The position numbers and the translations under genes were made by a program. Shown here in pieces: positions 52,083 to 60,583 of a DNA stretch of 64,000 nucleotides; the stretch's first letter is position 1; each line of letters opens with the position of its first letter. The DNA is from Vulcanimicrobiota bacterium (GTDB lineage: Bacteria; Vulcanimicrobiota; Vulcanimicrobiia; Vulcanimicrobiales; Vulcanimicrobiaceae), in assembly GCA_003140215.1 (NCBI GenBank), contig PLJL01000004.1, positions 1,147,762-1,211,761 of the forward strand. Reading direction: 5' to 3'. The notes under the pieces were generated by a model. That model saw nothing but the letters and a program-made list of their open reading frames with translations, ran no database searches and was not told the DNA's origin.

Positions 52083-53674
52083 CCGGGGTGCTGCTGGTCT
52101 CGATCCTGGCCGCGATCGTGGCCCTCGCGCTGCTGGCGAAGAAGCTGCGCGTCCCGTACCCCGTCGTCTTCGTGCTGGGCGGGATCGCGCTGGCGCTGAT
52201 CCCCGGCGTGCCCGCGATCGAGCTGCGGCCGGATCTGGTCTTTCTGCTGTTTCTGCCGGCGCTGATCTTCGGCGACGGCTGGACGACCGACTATCCCGCG
52301 TTCAAACGATTCTACCAGCCGATCTTCATGCTGGCGATCGGGCTGGTCGCATTCACCTCGGTGATCGTCGCGTACGTCGCGCACTGGCTGATGGGTTTTC
52401 CGCTCGCGCTCGGGTTCGTGCTGGGCGCGATCCTCTCGCCGACCGACGCGGTCGCGACCGACGCGATCGCCGAAGAGGTTCCGCTGCCGCGCACGCTGCT
52501 CACGATCATCAGCGGCGAAAGTCTGGTCAACGACGCGACCGGCCTGGTCATCTACCGCTTCGCGGTCGCTGCCGTCCTGACCGGCGCGTTCTCACTGCTC
52601 GACGCGACGCTGCGCTTCGTCTACGTCGTCGTCGCCGGCGTCGCGGTCGGGCTCGCGGTTGGATGGCTGATCGCAAAGATCTCCATCGCGATACGCAAAG
52701 CCGGGCTGGCCGACGAGCTGATCTTGGTCTCGATCTCGCTGGTGACGCCGTTCGCGCTGTACGTCCCGGCCGACGCGATCGGCGCGTCGGGCGTTCTCGC
52801 CGCGATGGCGGGCGGGATCTACATGAGCGGCAAGTCTTCCCAGATCTTCGACGCCGACGCGCGGATAGCCGCTGCTTACACGTGGAACCTGTTGTTCTTC
52901 GCCTTCAACGGCGCCGCATTCGTGCTGATCGGATTGCAGCTTCCCGCGATCGTGCGTGCGCTCGCACCCTACTCGCTCGCGACGGTGATCGGTTCGTCGC
53001 TGGTGATCGCGCTCGCGGTCATCCTGGTGCGCTTCGTGTGGATGTTTCCGGCCGCGTACGGACGGCGCTACCTCTTCCCGAAAATTCGGGAGTCCGAAGG
53101 TCCCGATCCGCCGTGGCAGTCGATCTTCGTGATGAGCGCGGCGGGGATGCGCGGGATCGTCTCGCTCGCCGCGGCGCTCGCGCTGCCCGAGGTGATCGCG
53201 CCGGGCGTCCCGTTTCCGCAGCGCAGTCTGATCCTGTTCGTTACCTTCGTCGTGATCCTGGTGACGCTGGTCGGCGAAGGGCTCGCGCTGCCGTGGCTGA
53301 TCCGGCGCTTGGGCGTCACCGGAGACGACGAGGACGAGCAGGCCGTCGCGGCGGCCCGCGTGCAGCTCGCCCAAGCGGTCCGTGACCACTTGCACGCGCT
53401 CGAGCCGTCGTTCGCGTCGCCCGCAGAGTGGGAGGTCGCGGGCCGGCTGCATGCCCACTACGAGCTGCGCGTCGCGCACTTCACGGCGCACGCCGGTGGA
53501 ACCGTACCGGACGGCGACGCGCAGCAGCACGAGATCGAGCGTCGCCTGCGCCGTGAGGCGTACGCCGCCGAGCGCCGCGCCCTGGAGAACCTGCGGCACG
53601 CCGGCACGGTGACCGACGACCTCTTCCGCCATCTGCAGTGGGACCTCGACCTCGCGGAGTCTCAGCTCGGGTAG
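52079..53674 (+). CDS. Na+/H+ antiporter, CPA1 family
   Basis: The 531-residue protein has about 12 helices to residue 400 and a hydrophilic C-terminal domain of about 120 residues. Transport residues are visible: LGAILSPTDAVATDAI contains the TD pair, SGESLVNDATGLVIYRFA contains the ND pair, and AAGMRGIVSLAAALALP the conserved Arg. It exchanges Na+ or K+ for protons. ATGA coupling to the MFS gene suggests a shared operon for ion and solute balance. Confidence 0.93.
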   Translation: MTGVLLVSILAAIVALALLAKKLRVPYPVVFVLGGIALALIPGVPAIELRPDLVFLLFLPALIFGDGWTTDYPAFKRFYQPIFMLAIGLVAFTSVIVAYVAHWLMGFPLALGFVLGAILSPTDAVATDAIAEEVPLPRTLLTIISGESLVNDATGLVIYRFAVAAVLTGAFSLLDATLRFVYVVVAGVAVGLAVGWLIAKISIAIRKAGLADELILVSISLVTPFALYVPADAIGASGVLAAMAGGIYMSGKSSQIFDADARIAAAYTWNLLFFAFNGAAFVLIGLQLPAIVRALAPYSLATVIGSSLVIALAVILVRFVWMFPAAYGRRYLFPKIRESEGPDPPWQSIFVMSAAGMRGIVSLAAALALPEVIAPGVPFPQRSLILFVTFVVILVTLVGEGLALPWLIRRLGVTGDDEDEQAVAAARVQLAQAVRDHLHALEPSFASPAEWEVAGRLHAHYELRVAHFTAHAGGTVPDGDAQQHEIERRLRREAYAAERRALENLRHAGTVTDDLFRHLQWDLDLAESQLG

Positions 53675-53687
53675 CGAAGCGCGGCGT

Positions 53688-54368
53688 ATGAAGAGGTCGC
53701 TCGCCGTCGCCGCGCTCGCACTGCTGCCGCTCGCGGCGAGCGCGCAAGTTCCAATCCCCCGTCCCGGCATGCCCGCCGCGCAGGGAGGCATCACCGTGCA
53801 AGGGCACGGCGCGGTTCGCTATCCCGTGAAGACCGTACAATTCAGCGCGCAGGTCCGAGGTGCCGCCGACGAAGCCGGAGTCATCGCCGCGATGCGCGCC
53901 GCGGGGATCGACGATCCGGTCGTGGGCCCCGCCGGCGCCCAGCTCTACCGCGGCACCCAATCGATGTTGCGCGGGACGATCCGGGACGTGAGCCGGGCGA
54001 AGCTCGATCGCATCGGTACTGCGGCCGCGCAGTACATCGCGGCGCATCCCGGTGCCGCACTCGACGGCGTCAACGTCTTCGCGACGCCCGAGGAATGCGC
54101 CGCGCACGAGCAGGGTGCGCGCAGCGCCGCATTGGACGACGCGCGGCACAAGGCCGACGCGATCGCGGCACTCACCGGCGTCAGCATCGACGGCGTCGCC
54201 GCGGTCAGCGAAGCCGGCGGTTGCCCGTACGGGATCGACCCATCGATGGGCGGATTCGGTTCGGCGCAGCTCGACCTCGCCCGGCTGACGGCCAACGTCA
54301 CCGTCATCGAGACGGTCACGTTCTCGATCACCACCGCGACCGGGCCGTCGCGCCGGCGCCCGCTCTGA
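53688..54368 (+). CDS. SIMPL domain (DUF541) exported protein
   Basis: The 226-residue protein has a signal peptide (residues 1-19, AASAQ). The SIMPL domain is recognised by the opening ITVQGHGAVRYPVKTVQFSA and the later ALDDARHKADAIAALTGVSIDGVAAVSE, where family members have ARxKAxxLAxxxGxxLGxVxxVxE. Two Cys (near residues 141 and 184) might pair. Periplasmic, function unknown. Its stop overlaps an apparent CTG start of the next gene. Confidence 0.85.
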   Translation: MKRSLAVAALALLPLAASAQVPIPRPGMPAAQGGITVQGHGAVRYPVKTVQFSAQVRGAADEAGVIAAMRAAGIDDPVVGPAGAQLYRGTQSMLRGTIRDVSRAKLDRIGTAAAQYIAAHPGAALDGVNVFATPEECAAHEQGARSAALDDARHKADAIAALTGVSIDGVAAVSEAGGCPYGIDPSMGGFGSAQLDLARLTANVTVIETVTFSITTATGPSRRRPL

Positions 54369-55717
54369 GGGCGCTGGACCGGGCGACGTACGCGGTCGCC
54401 GGGATCACGCTGTGCGGTGTAAAGCTGACGATCGACCGGCTTGTCTCCGAGGCCGCGTTTCACCGCGTCTGGTCGCCGTCGATCTACGTCGCGCCGCTGG
54501 GCGCGGGTGGCCGGCTCGACGCGGTGGCGGCCGCGGATCGCAGCTACCTCGCGGTGCTCGTCGCCATCGCGTTGCCGTTCGTTGCGCTCGGGACCTGGCT
54601 TACGCTGGCGCGCCTGCGTTCCGCAGGTTGGTCGCCCTGGCTGGTGCTGCTCTTTTTCGTGCCGCTGCTGAACCTCGCGTTCTTCGCCGCGCTCTGCGTG
54701 GCGCCGCCGCGCGCCGCGCGTAGCGCCGGAGCCGGCGCGACGGCGGCCGCGTGGCGGCACTGGCTTCCCGGCTCGACGCTCGGCGCCGCTTTGGTTGCGA
54801 CGATCGCCGTCGCCCTTGGAGCGGTCGCGTTCGTGGCGTTGTCGACGCGGGTTTTCGTCGACTACGGATGGGGCGTGTTCATCGCGCTGCCCTTCGCGCA
54901 AGGGATGCTCGCGGTGTGGCTCGCCGGCACGGCGCGCGGCCGAGCGCCCTCGCCCGCGGGCGCGATCGGGCTCGCGCTCGCCTCGGTCGCCCTGGCCGGC
55001 GCGTTGCTGCTGGCCTTCGCATTCGAGGGATTGATCTGCATCGCGATGGCCCTGCCGCTGGCTTTGCCGCTGGCGGTCGCGGGCGGGCTCGTCGGACGCG
55101 CCATGCTCACCCTGCCGATGCATCGTGCCGCTCTGCTCGTCGCGGGCGTCGCCGCACTCCCGATCGCGGCACTGGGCGCCGCGCCTTCGCCCGCGCGCGA
55201 CGCGCCGCGCTACGCCGTCGTCACTCGGGTCGTCGTCGACGCGCCGCCCGAGCGGGTCTGGCCGCACGTGATCGCCTTCTCGCCGCTGCCGCCGCCCGAC
55301 GATCCGGTGTTCCTGGCCGGCGTATCGTATCCGCAGCGTGCCCACATCGACGGATGGGGCGTCGGTGCGACGCGTTACTGCGAGTTCTCGACCGGCGCGT
55401 TCGTCGAGCCGATCACCGCCTGGGACGCGCCGCGCCGCCTGGCCTTCGACGTCACGCGCAACCCGCCGGCGATGCGCGAGCTCTCGCCGTGGGGCGCGAT
55501 CGATACGCCGCACCTCACCAACTTCTTGGTTGCCGACGCCGGCGAGTTCCGCCTGAACGCGCTGGGGGGCGGCCGCACGGAGCTCGTTGGGACGACGTGG
55601 TATCGCCATCACGTCTTTCCGGCCGCGTACTGGCGGCTGTGGTCCGACGCGCTCATCCACCGCATCCACCTGCGCGTCCTCGATCACATCGCGCGGCTGA
55701 GCGTCGCGGGCCCGTGA
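54365..55717 (+). CDS. Membrane protein with C-terminal SRPBCC domain, apparent CTG start
   Basis: The 450-residue protein has about six helices in the first 260 residues, the opening (ATYAVAGITLCGVKLTIDRLV) resembling DUF805-type membrane proteins. A soluble SRPBCC (START-like) domain follows from about residue 285: VVTRVVVDAPPERVWPHVIAF, ending HVFPAAYWRLWSDALIHRIH. No ATG, GTG or TTG occurs in frame before the first helix, except inside the SIMPL gene. A CTG at 54365 overlaps the SIMPL stop as CTGA. The first usable alternative, a GTG near 54527, would delete the first helix. Ligand unknown, presumably hydrophobic. GTGA overlap with the next gene. Confidence 0.75.
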   Translation: MRALDRATYAVAGITLCGVKLTIDRLVSEAAFHRVWSPSIYVAPLGAGGRLDAVAAADRSYLAVLVAIALPFVALGTWLTLARLRSAGWSPWLVLLFFVPLLNLAFFAALCVAPPRAARSAGAGATAAAWRHWLPGSTLGAALVATIAVALGAVAFVALSTRVFVDYGWGVFIALPFAQGMLAVWLAGTARGRAPSPAGAIGLALASVALAGALLLAFAFEGLICIAMALPLALPLAVAGGLVGRAMLTLPMHRAALLVAGVAALPIAALGAAPSPARDAPRYAVVTRVVVDAPPERVWPHVIAFSPLPPPDDPVFLAGVSYPQRAHIDGWGVGATRYCEFSTGAFVEPITAWDAPRRLAFDVTRNPPAMRELSPWGAIDTPHLTNFLVADAGEFRLNALGGGRTELVGTTWYRHHVFPAAYWRLWSDALIHRIHLRVLDHIARLSVAGP

Positions 55718-56562
55718 ACGTCGAGGCCGCGCTGGCTTACGCCGAGCGGCATGCGCTGCACGCGTTGGTGATCGCGCAGGGGGAGCGCATCGCGTTCGAG
55801 CGCTACAGCGCAGGCTACGATTCCAAACCCCACGCGCTGTACAGCGGGACGAAGAGCTTCTGGGGCGTGCTCGCGGTTGCGGCCCAAGCCGACGGGCTGC
55901 TCGATCTCGACGAAACGGTGGCGCGCACGCTGGACTCCTGGCGCGACGGTCCCAAGTCCCGCGTGTCGTTGCGCGACTTGCTCGCGCTGACCAGCGGGAT
56001 CGGTTTCGGCGGGCTCGGCAGCGCCGTGCCGCCCTTTGCCGCCGCGATCGCCGTCGAGCTCAAGGACGAGCCCGGCGCGAAGTTCACCTACGGCGGCATC
56101 CCGCTGCAAGTGTTCGGCGCGGTGCTCGCGCGCAAGCTCGAGCCGGCGGGGCTCACGCCCAACGCGTATCTGCGCGAGCGCATCCTCGACCGGATCGGGC
56201 TGCGCATCGGTGCGTGGCGCGCCTTGCGCGACGGGAGCAACCCGTTGCCGACGGGCGCCTTCGTCGCCGCGCGCGAGTGGCTCAAGTTCGGACAGCTGGT
56301 CCGCGACCGCGGCGCATGGGAGGGCGAGAGCATCGTCCCCGCAGCAGCCCTCGCCCGCTGCTTCGAGGGCTCACGCGCGAACCCGCGCTACGGTCGGTGC
56401 TGGTGGCTCAGCCCGCTCGCCGATCGTCCCGACATCGTGTACGCGAGCGGCTCGGGCGGGCAGGCGCTCTACGTGCTGCCGGCCGACGGTGTGGTGGTGG
56501 TGAAGTTCGGCGACTCCGGATCGTACAAGCACGAGGCGTTCTTGAAGCGTCTGCTCGGCTGA
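55714..56562 (+). CDS. Serine hydrolase, class C beta-lactamase/PBP-like fold
   Basis: The 282-residue protein has the SxxK motif S44-G-T-K47. A second motif position reads FTYGG (Tyr126, with Gly where Asn is usual) and a third region is YASGSGGQALYVLP. No signal peptide is visible, so it is cytosolic or non-classical. Family members are esterases or peptidases more often than true lactamases. Start GTG at 55714 overlaps the previous stop as GTGA. Confidence 0.85.
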   Translation: MNVEAALAYAERHALHALVIAQGERIAFERYSAGYDSKPHALYSGTKSFWGVLAVAAQADGLLDLDETVARTLDSWRDGPKSRVSLRDLLALTSGIGFGGLGSAVPPFAAAIAVELKDEPGAKFTYGGIPLQVFGAVLARKLEPAGLTPNAYLRERILDRIGLRIGAWRALRDGSNPLPTGAFVAAREWLKFGQLVRDRGAWEGESIVPAAALARCFEGSRANPRYGRCWWLSPLADRPDIVYASGSGGQALYVLPADGVVVVKFGDSGSYKHEAFLKRLLG

Positions 56563-56642
56563 TGAAGTTCGCCCCGCGCGGGCGTGGTGGCGGTCGTCCC
56601 TGAAACGGAGCTGAGCGCGAACGAAAGGCGCGACCGCGGCGT

Positions 56643-56684
56643 AGGAAAAGAAGAGCGCGCCGCGAGCAGTGCTCGCGACGCGCT
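56643..56684 (-). terminator. Intrinsic terminator of the histone-like gene
   Basis: The stem is GCGCG-CC-GCGAGCA-G-TGCTCGC-GA-CGCGC at 56655-56683. It has a seven-base inner stem and a five-base outer stem around a small internal loop. On the minus strand it is followed by TCTTCTTTTCC. It lies 24 bases past the stop of the gene at 56708. It may also stop transcripts coming from the plus-strand hydrolase gene. Confidence 0.7.
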
Positions 56685-56707
56685 TCGTACCCTCGATGGG
56701 CCGGGTA

Positions 56708-57040
56708 TCAGGCCGCTTTCTTGCGACCCGCGGTCTTTCTACGCGCCGTGCGACGAGCGCCGGTCTTACGAACGGCTTTCTTCGCTCCACCCTTGCGCGC
56801 CGCACCCTTGCGGCTGGTGCTCTTGCGCGCGGACGTCTTCTTGCGAGCGGCTTTCTTACGGCCACCGGCTTTCTTGCGTCCGGTCTTCTTGCGCGCCGCG
56901 CCCTTCTTGCTGGTGCTCTTGCGGGCGGACGACTTCTTGCGTGCGGCCTTCTTGCGAGGGGCGGCCTTACGCGGCGCGGCCTTCCGCGCGGATTTCTTGC
57001 GCGTCGACTTACGTTTCGACGCGGCCTTCTTTGCGGCCAT
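56708..57040 (-). CDS. Histone H1-like Lys/Ala/Arg-rich DNA-binding protein
   Basis: From the ATG at 57040 the 110-residue protein is almost wholly Lys, Arg, Ala and Ser/Thr in short repeats such as KKAARKKTSARKSTSRKGAARK. It has no hydrophobic core and is expected to be disordered. This composition is that of bacterial H1-like nucleoid proteins (Hc1/Hc2, AlgP-like tails). Likely role: DNA compaction or charge-based RNA/DNA binding. The DNA contains many short imperfect repeats, so length may vary. A terminator follows and a promoter-like pair precedes it. Confidence 0.85.
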   Translation of the reverse strand: MAAKKAASKRKSTRKKSARKAAPRKAAPRKKAARKKSSARKSTSKKGAARKKTGRKKAGGRKKAARKKTSARKSTSRKGAARKGGAKKAVRKTGARRTARRKTAGRKKAA

Positions 57041-57127
57041 GCGGTAGTGATACCGTTCCTTTCCGCGTCCGCGGTACCCGACGGACGCGCGGAGATCCGG
57101 CGGCACGGCCGCCGGCGAGTTGCATAG

Positions 57128-57157
57128 GTTATACCACTAATGCACACTCGCGCGCAA
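57128..57157 (-). promoter_or_regulatory. Candidate sigma70-type promoter for the histone-like gene
   Basis: On the minus strand TTGCGC (57157-57152) is followed after 18 bases by TATAAC (57133-57128), which is preceded by TGG as in an extended -10. It lies about 88 bases before the ATG at 57040. The AT-rich patch stands out in a GC-rich gap of 211 bases. The rest of that gap shows nothing I can name. Confidence 0.4.
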
Positions 57158-57251
57158 CTTTCGCTCTTCGGCCGGAGGAATCGCGCGCGACGGCGTCGGC
57201 AGATGCGACGTTGCGAAGGAACCCGCGGGCAGGCCACGCAAGCGCTGGAAC

Positions 57252-58415
57252 ATGATGAGACGTGTGTTGGGCACCGCGTGCGCTTTGGTTTGCGCCGCGT
57301 CGATCTTCGCGCCGTTGTCGGCCCGCGCCGACGTGGCGGGAGCCTCTGCGATGAACTCGGGCCTGGTCGAACCGGCCAACGCGTCGCTCAAGCGCGTGCT
57401 GTCGGACATCAAGACCGAGCGCGATGCCGCGGCGCGGGACGTCGCGCAGGGCAATCCGCCCGGCGCGCCGCAGGCGCCGATCCACCGGCCGAGCCTACCG
57501 CAGGGCTTCACCTACAACCTCGACGTGTCGTTCGCGTACCCGCTGAGCAACGTCGGCTTCAACGCCGGCGACCCGGGCGGCGTGGATGCCGGCTTCGCCT
57601 ACGCGTTCGACCGTACGCATCGCCTCACGGTCGGTTATTTCGAGATCCAGCAAGTCCCGGTGAACTTCTCCAACGTGAACGTCCCGTTCTACTTGCAAGG
57701 CTTCACCGGGCCGGGTACCAACCTGCCCGGCACCTCGCTGGGAACGGTCAACACCGGCGTCGTCGATGCGACCACCAAAGACAAGATCTTTCAGGTCGGG
57801 CTGCAGAACCTCTTCGTGATCGGCAACAAACTGCCGATCGTGATCACGCCGACCTACCTCGCCCATACCGCCATCATCGGCGGCCACTCCGACAGCCAGC
57901 TCGTCGAGACCGACAGCGGTTTTCCGGCGGTCGTGCGGCTGCGCACCGAACAGGAGTGGCTGCTGCCGATCACGCTGCCGTTCCTCTCGACGCCGCGGAT
58001 GTTCGGCACGTTCACCGTCGCCCCGCAATGGCTCAACCACCGCTCCGGGCTCAATCAAACCAACAAGGCCCAGCTCTTCATGCTCGGATATCTGGAGTAT
58101 CGTGCGAACAAGCAGACCACGTTCTTCGTCGAGCCGTCGCGGCTGGTCGCGTACAACCCCGTCGATCCCTATCCTGAATACACTCCCACCTTGATCTACG
58201 GGCTCTCGCACCACTTCACGAAGCAAACGTTCGTGCAGATGTCCGTCGTCGAAGGCGGCGCGACGAACTACAACAATCAATGGGGGATCACCAGCTTGAC
58301 CTGCCAACGCCTTCCCTGTAACACCAGCCAGGTCGCGCCGCATTTTGCGGGACTGCATGCGGCGTCGGTCCAGATCCAGTTCGGCATCGGGTCGCCGACG
58401 GTGCTCCCGCTGTGA
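57252..58415 (+). CDS. Probable outer-membrane beta-barrel protein
   Basis: The 387-residue protein has a signal peptide (residues 1-26, SARAD). A linker is followed by amphipathic strands with alternating aromatic/hydrophobic residues: FTYNLDVSFAYPLS, HRLTVGYFEIQQVPVNFS, IVITPTYLAHTAII, TTFFVEPSRLVAY and the last AASVQIQFGIG. No large soluble domain is present. This suggests a porin-like or transporter barrel in an outer membrane; the family is not recognised. It heads a run in which the next two genes overlap by GTGA and ATGA. Confidence 0.7.
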   Translation: MMRRVLGTACALVCAASIFAPLSARADVAGASAMNSGLVEPANASLKRVLSDIKTERDAAARDVAQGNPPGAPQAPIHRPSLPQGFTYNLDVSFAYPLSNVGFNAGDPGGVDAGFAYAFDRTHRLTVGYFEIQQVPVNFSNVNVPFYLQGFTGPGTNLPGTSLGTVNTGVVDATTKDKIFQVGLQNLFVIGNKLPIVITPTYLAHTAIIGGHSDSQLVETDSGFPAVVRLRTEQEWLLPITLPFLSTPRMFGTFTVAPQWLNHRSGLNQTNKAQLFMLGYLEYRANKQTTFFVEPSRLVAYNPVDPYPEYTPTLIYGLSHHFTKQTFVQMSVVEGGATNYNNQWGITSLTCQRLPCNTSQVAPHFAGLHAASVQIQFGIGSPTVLPL

Positions 58416-59950
58416 CGCGCCGCAATCGCATCGCCGCCGCGCTCGCCGCTACCGTCCTGCTCGCAGGCTGCGGCGGCGGCGGCAGCTCGAATCCGCTGAC
58501 CGTGCCGCCGCAAGGCCAACCCGGCACCGTCGCGCCGGCGCAAAAGCTCAGCATCGCCGGCATCGGCGACAGCCTCACCGCCGGCACGCAGTCCGGCGGC
58601 ACCATGGGCGCGGACCTTCCGATTTTGGGCGTCGACCCGCAACTCGGCCAGATCGGGCCCGTGCAGCGCACCCAGGAACACGGCTTCTTCGCGCTGCTCT
58701 GGGAACAGGCCAACAGCGTCGACATCAACACCCTGAGCGACCCCAGCAAGTCGCCGCTGCCGCTGCTCAAGCCGCCGGGCGTCGGTGGTCTGCTCGCCCC
58801 CACGGCGACCCACATCTTCCCCGCGCCGGTGAGCAACACGTGCGATGCGTCGCAGATCCCGGCCAATCAGTTCAATACCGCGCTGTCGTTGCGCCTGAAC
58901 CCGGCGCTCAACCCGTGGGACGTCGGCATCCCCGGCGCCACGGTGCACGAGGCGCTGTTCATGAACGGCGCGACCGGCGACTGCGGCATCAACCCGGTCA
59001 ACGCTCCGCCGACCTTCGTCGCGCTCAACTCGCTCGTCAACGGTGAGAGCCAGAACTTCTGGCCGATCCTGGCCGGCTTCGGGCAAGGCGTCACCCAAGT
59101 CGACGCCGCCGTCTCACTGCACGCGCAGGTCGCCACGGTCTGGCTGGGTTCGAACGATCTGCTCAAGGTCGCGTTCTCGGGCGGTCAGGCCCCGGTGACG
59201 GCGCCGCAATCGATGCACGACGACATCGTGACGATCGTCCACAAGCTGCAGGCCGCCGGCTCGAAGGTCGCCGTCGCCAACCTCGTCGACGTGATGGGGG
59301 CGGCGACGTTCATCCCGCAACCGGCATATCAGCCCACGCTGCAGGCCTACATTACGGGCCTACTCATCGCGCAAGGCGTGCCCCCCGCTCAAGCGCAGGC
59401 GGCCGCGGTGCTGTACTCGACCGCCTATGCCTCGCAGGAGTCGGCCCAGACCGGCCTCGGCCCGAACGGCTACTTCACGATCAACGCGCTGTTCAAGACG
59501 CTGCAGACGGCTGCCGCCCAGATCCCGGCCCACGCCCTGCCGGTCGCGCCCACGCTCAGCAGCGGTGACTTCATCGCCGATGCGGTGGCGAACAACGTCA
59601 AGGCGCTCAACGCCTCGTACAATGTTGCGATCGGGCAGGCCGCCGCCGACAGCGGCGCGGCGCTGGTCGACATCCACGCGCTCTTCGCCCAGATCGCCGC
59701 TGCCGGCGGCGTACCGGTCAATCCGCCCAAGTGCTGCAGCCTGGTGTATCGCGGCGGGCTCTCGAGCCTGGACGGGCTGCACCCTTCGAACACCGGCTAC
59801 GCGCTGATCGCCAACGCCTTCATCGCGCAGCTCAACACGTCGTACAACCTCGGAATCCCGCAGGTAAACGTCGGCGCCGTGTACGCGACCGATCCGTATG
59901 CGCCGGGGAACGGCGTCTCCGGCTTCAGCATCGGTCGTTCGGTCCGATGA
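58412..59950 (+). CDS. SGNH/GDSL hydrolase lipoprotein
   Basis: The 512-residue protein has a lipobox LLAGC (Cys20) followed by Gly/Ser. The GDSL family blocks are block I GIGDSLTAGT (Ser54), a Gly in the IPGATV region, block III WLGSNDLL, and block V DGLHPSN with Asp454 and His457. That completes the triad. The insertion between blocks I and III is long. It is a lipid-anchored esterase or lipase in the envelope. Start GTG overlaps the barrel gene as GTGA. Confidence 0.93.
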   Translation: MTRRNRIAAALAATVLLAGCGGGGSSNPLTVPPQGQPGTVAPAQKLSIAGIGDSLTAGTQSGGTMGADLPILGVDPQLGQIGPVQRTQEHGFFALLWEQANSVDINTLSDPSKSPLPLLKPPGVGGLLAPTATHIFPAPVSNTCDASQIPANQFNTALSLRLNPALNPWDVGIPGATVHEALFMNGATGDCGINPVNAPPTFVALNSLVNGESQNFWPILAGFGQGVTQVDAAVSLHAQVATVWLGSNDLLKVAFSGGQAPVTAPQSMHDDIVTIVHKLQAAGSKVAVANLVDVMGAATFIPQPAYQPTLQAYITGLLIAQGVPPAQAQAAAVLYSTAYASQESAQTGLGPNGYFTINALFKTLQTAAAQIPAHALPVAPTLSSGDFIADAVANNVKALNASYNVAIGQAAADSGAALVDIHALFAQIAAAGGVPVNPPKCCSLVYRGGLSSLDGLHPSNTGYALIANAFIAQLNTSYNLGIPQVNVGAVYATDPYAPGNGVSGFSIGRSVR

Positions 59951-60576
59951 CGCGCCGGACGCTCTCCGCCGTTGCGGCTCTGGCGCTGGGCGCCGCACTC
60001 CTGGGTGCGGCGCCGACCGGTGCGGCCGCGGCGTTCCTCGAAGCCTGGGCGAAAATCCCGAGCTACACGGCCAACCTGAAGGTCCACATGACCAAAGGGA
60101 CCGACGTTCAGGACCGGACGTATCACTACGCCTACCTCAAGCCGCACTTCGCGAAAGTCGACATCACCGGCGGCCCGGGACGTGGCGGCGGAGCCTCCTG
60201 GAAGGGCGGTGACACCGTCAGTGGCCACCAGGGCGGGATGTTGAGCGGGATCCACCTGAACATCTCGATCCACGACGGCCGTGCGGTGGACCTGCGCGGT
60301 CACACGATCGACCAAGGATCGTTCGACAACATCGCCGATGGGATCAAGGCCGCTCCGGCGGTGACGAACGGCGAAGAGACCGTGAACGGGACCGCGTACG
60401 ACACCGTCACGTACCCATACAAGGACGACGCCGGCGCAACGAAGCGAACCATCTTCCTCTCGCGCACGACGCACCTTCCGGCGCGTCGCGTGACCTACGC
60501 GGGCGACACCGTCGTCGAGACCGAGGACATCACCGACGTCAACACGTCGGCGAACCTCAAAGAGAGCGACTTCTGA
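59947..60576 (+). CDS. LolA-like / outer-membrane lipoprotein-sorting family protein
   Basis: The 209-residue protein has a signal peptide (residues 1-28). The mature part begins FLEAWAKIPSYTANLKVHMTKG and ends with GDTVVETEDITDVNTSANLKESDF. The half-barrel strand order and the final phrase about V.....N..L....F are typical of LolA-fold proteins of the DUF1571/MucB type. Presumed periplasmic carrier or sensor of lipids or lipoproteins. ATGA overlap with the lipase gene and seven bases to the next gene, so it probably acts with them. Confidence 0.7.
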   Translation: MTRRTLSAVAALALGAALLGAAPTGAAAAFLEAWAKIPSYTANLKVHMTKGTDVQDRTYHYAYLKPHFAKVDITGGPGRGGGASWKGGDTVSGHQGGMLSGIHLNISIHDGRAVDLRGHTIDQGSFDNIADGIKAAPAVTNGEETVNGTAYDTVTYPYKDDAGATKRTIFLSRTTHLPARRVTYAGDTVVETEDITDVNTSANLKESDF

Positions 60577-60583
60577 GCCTCCG

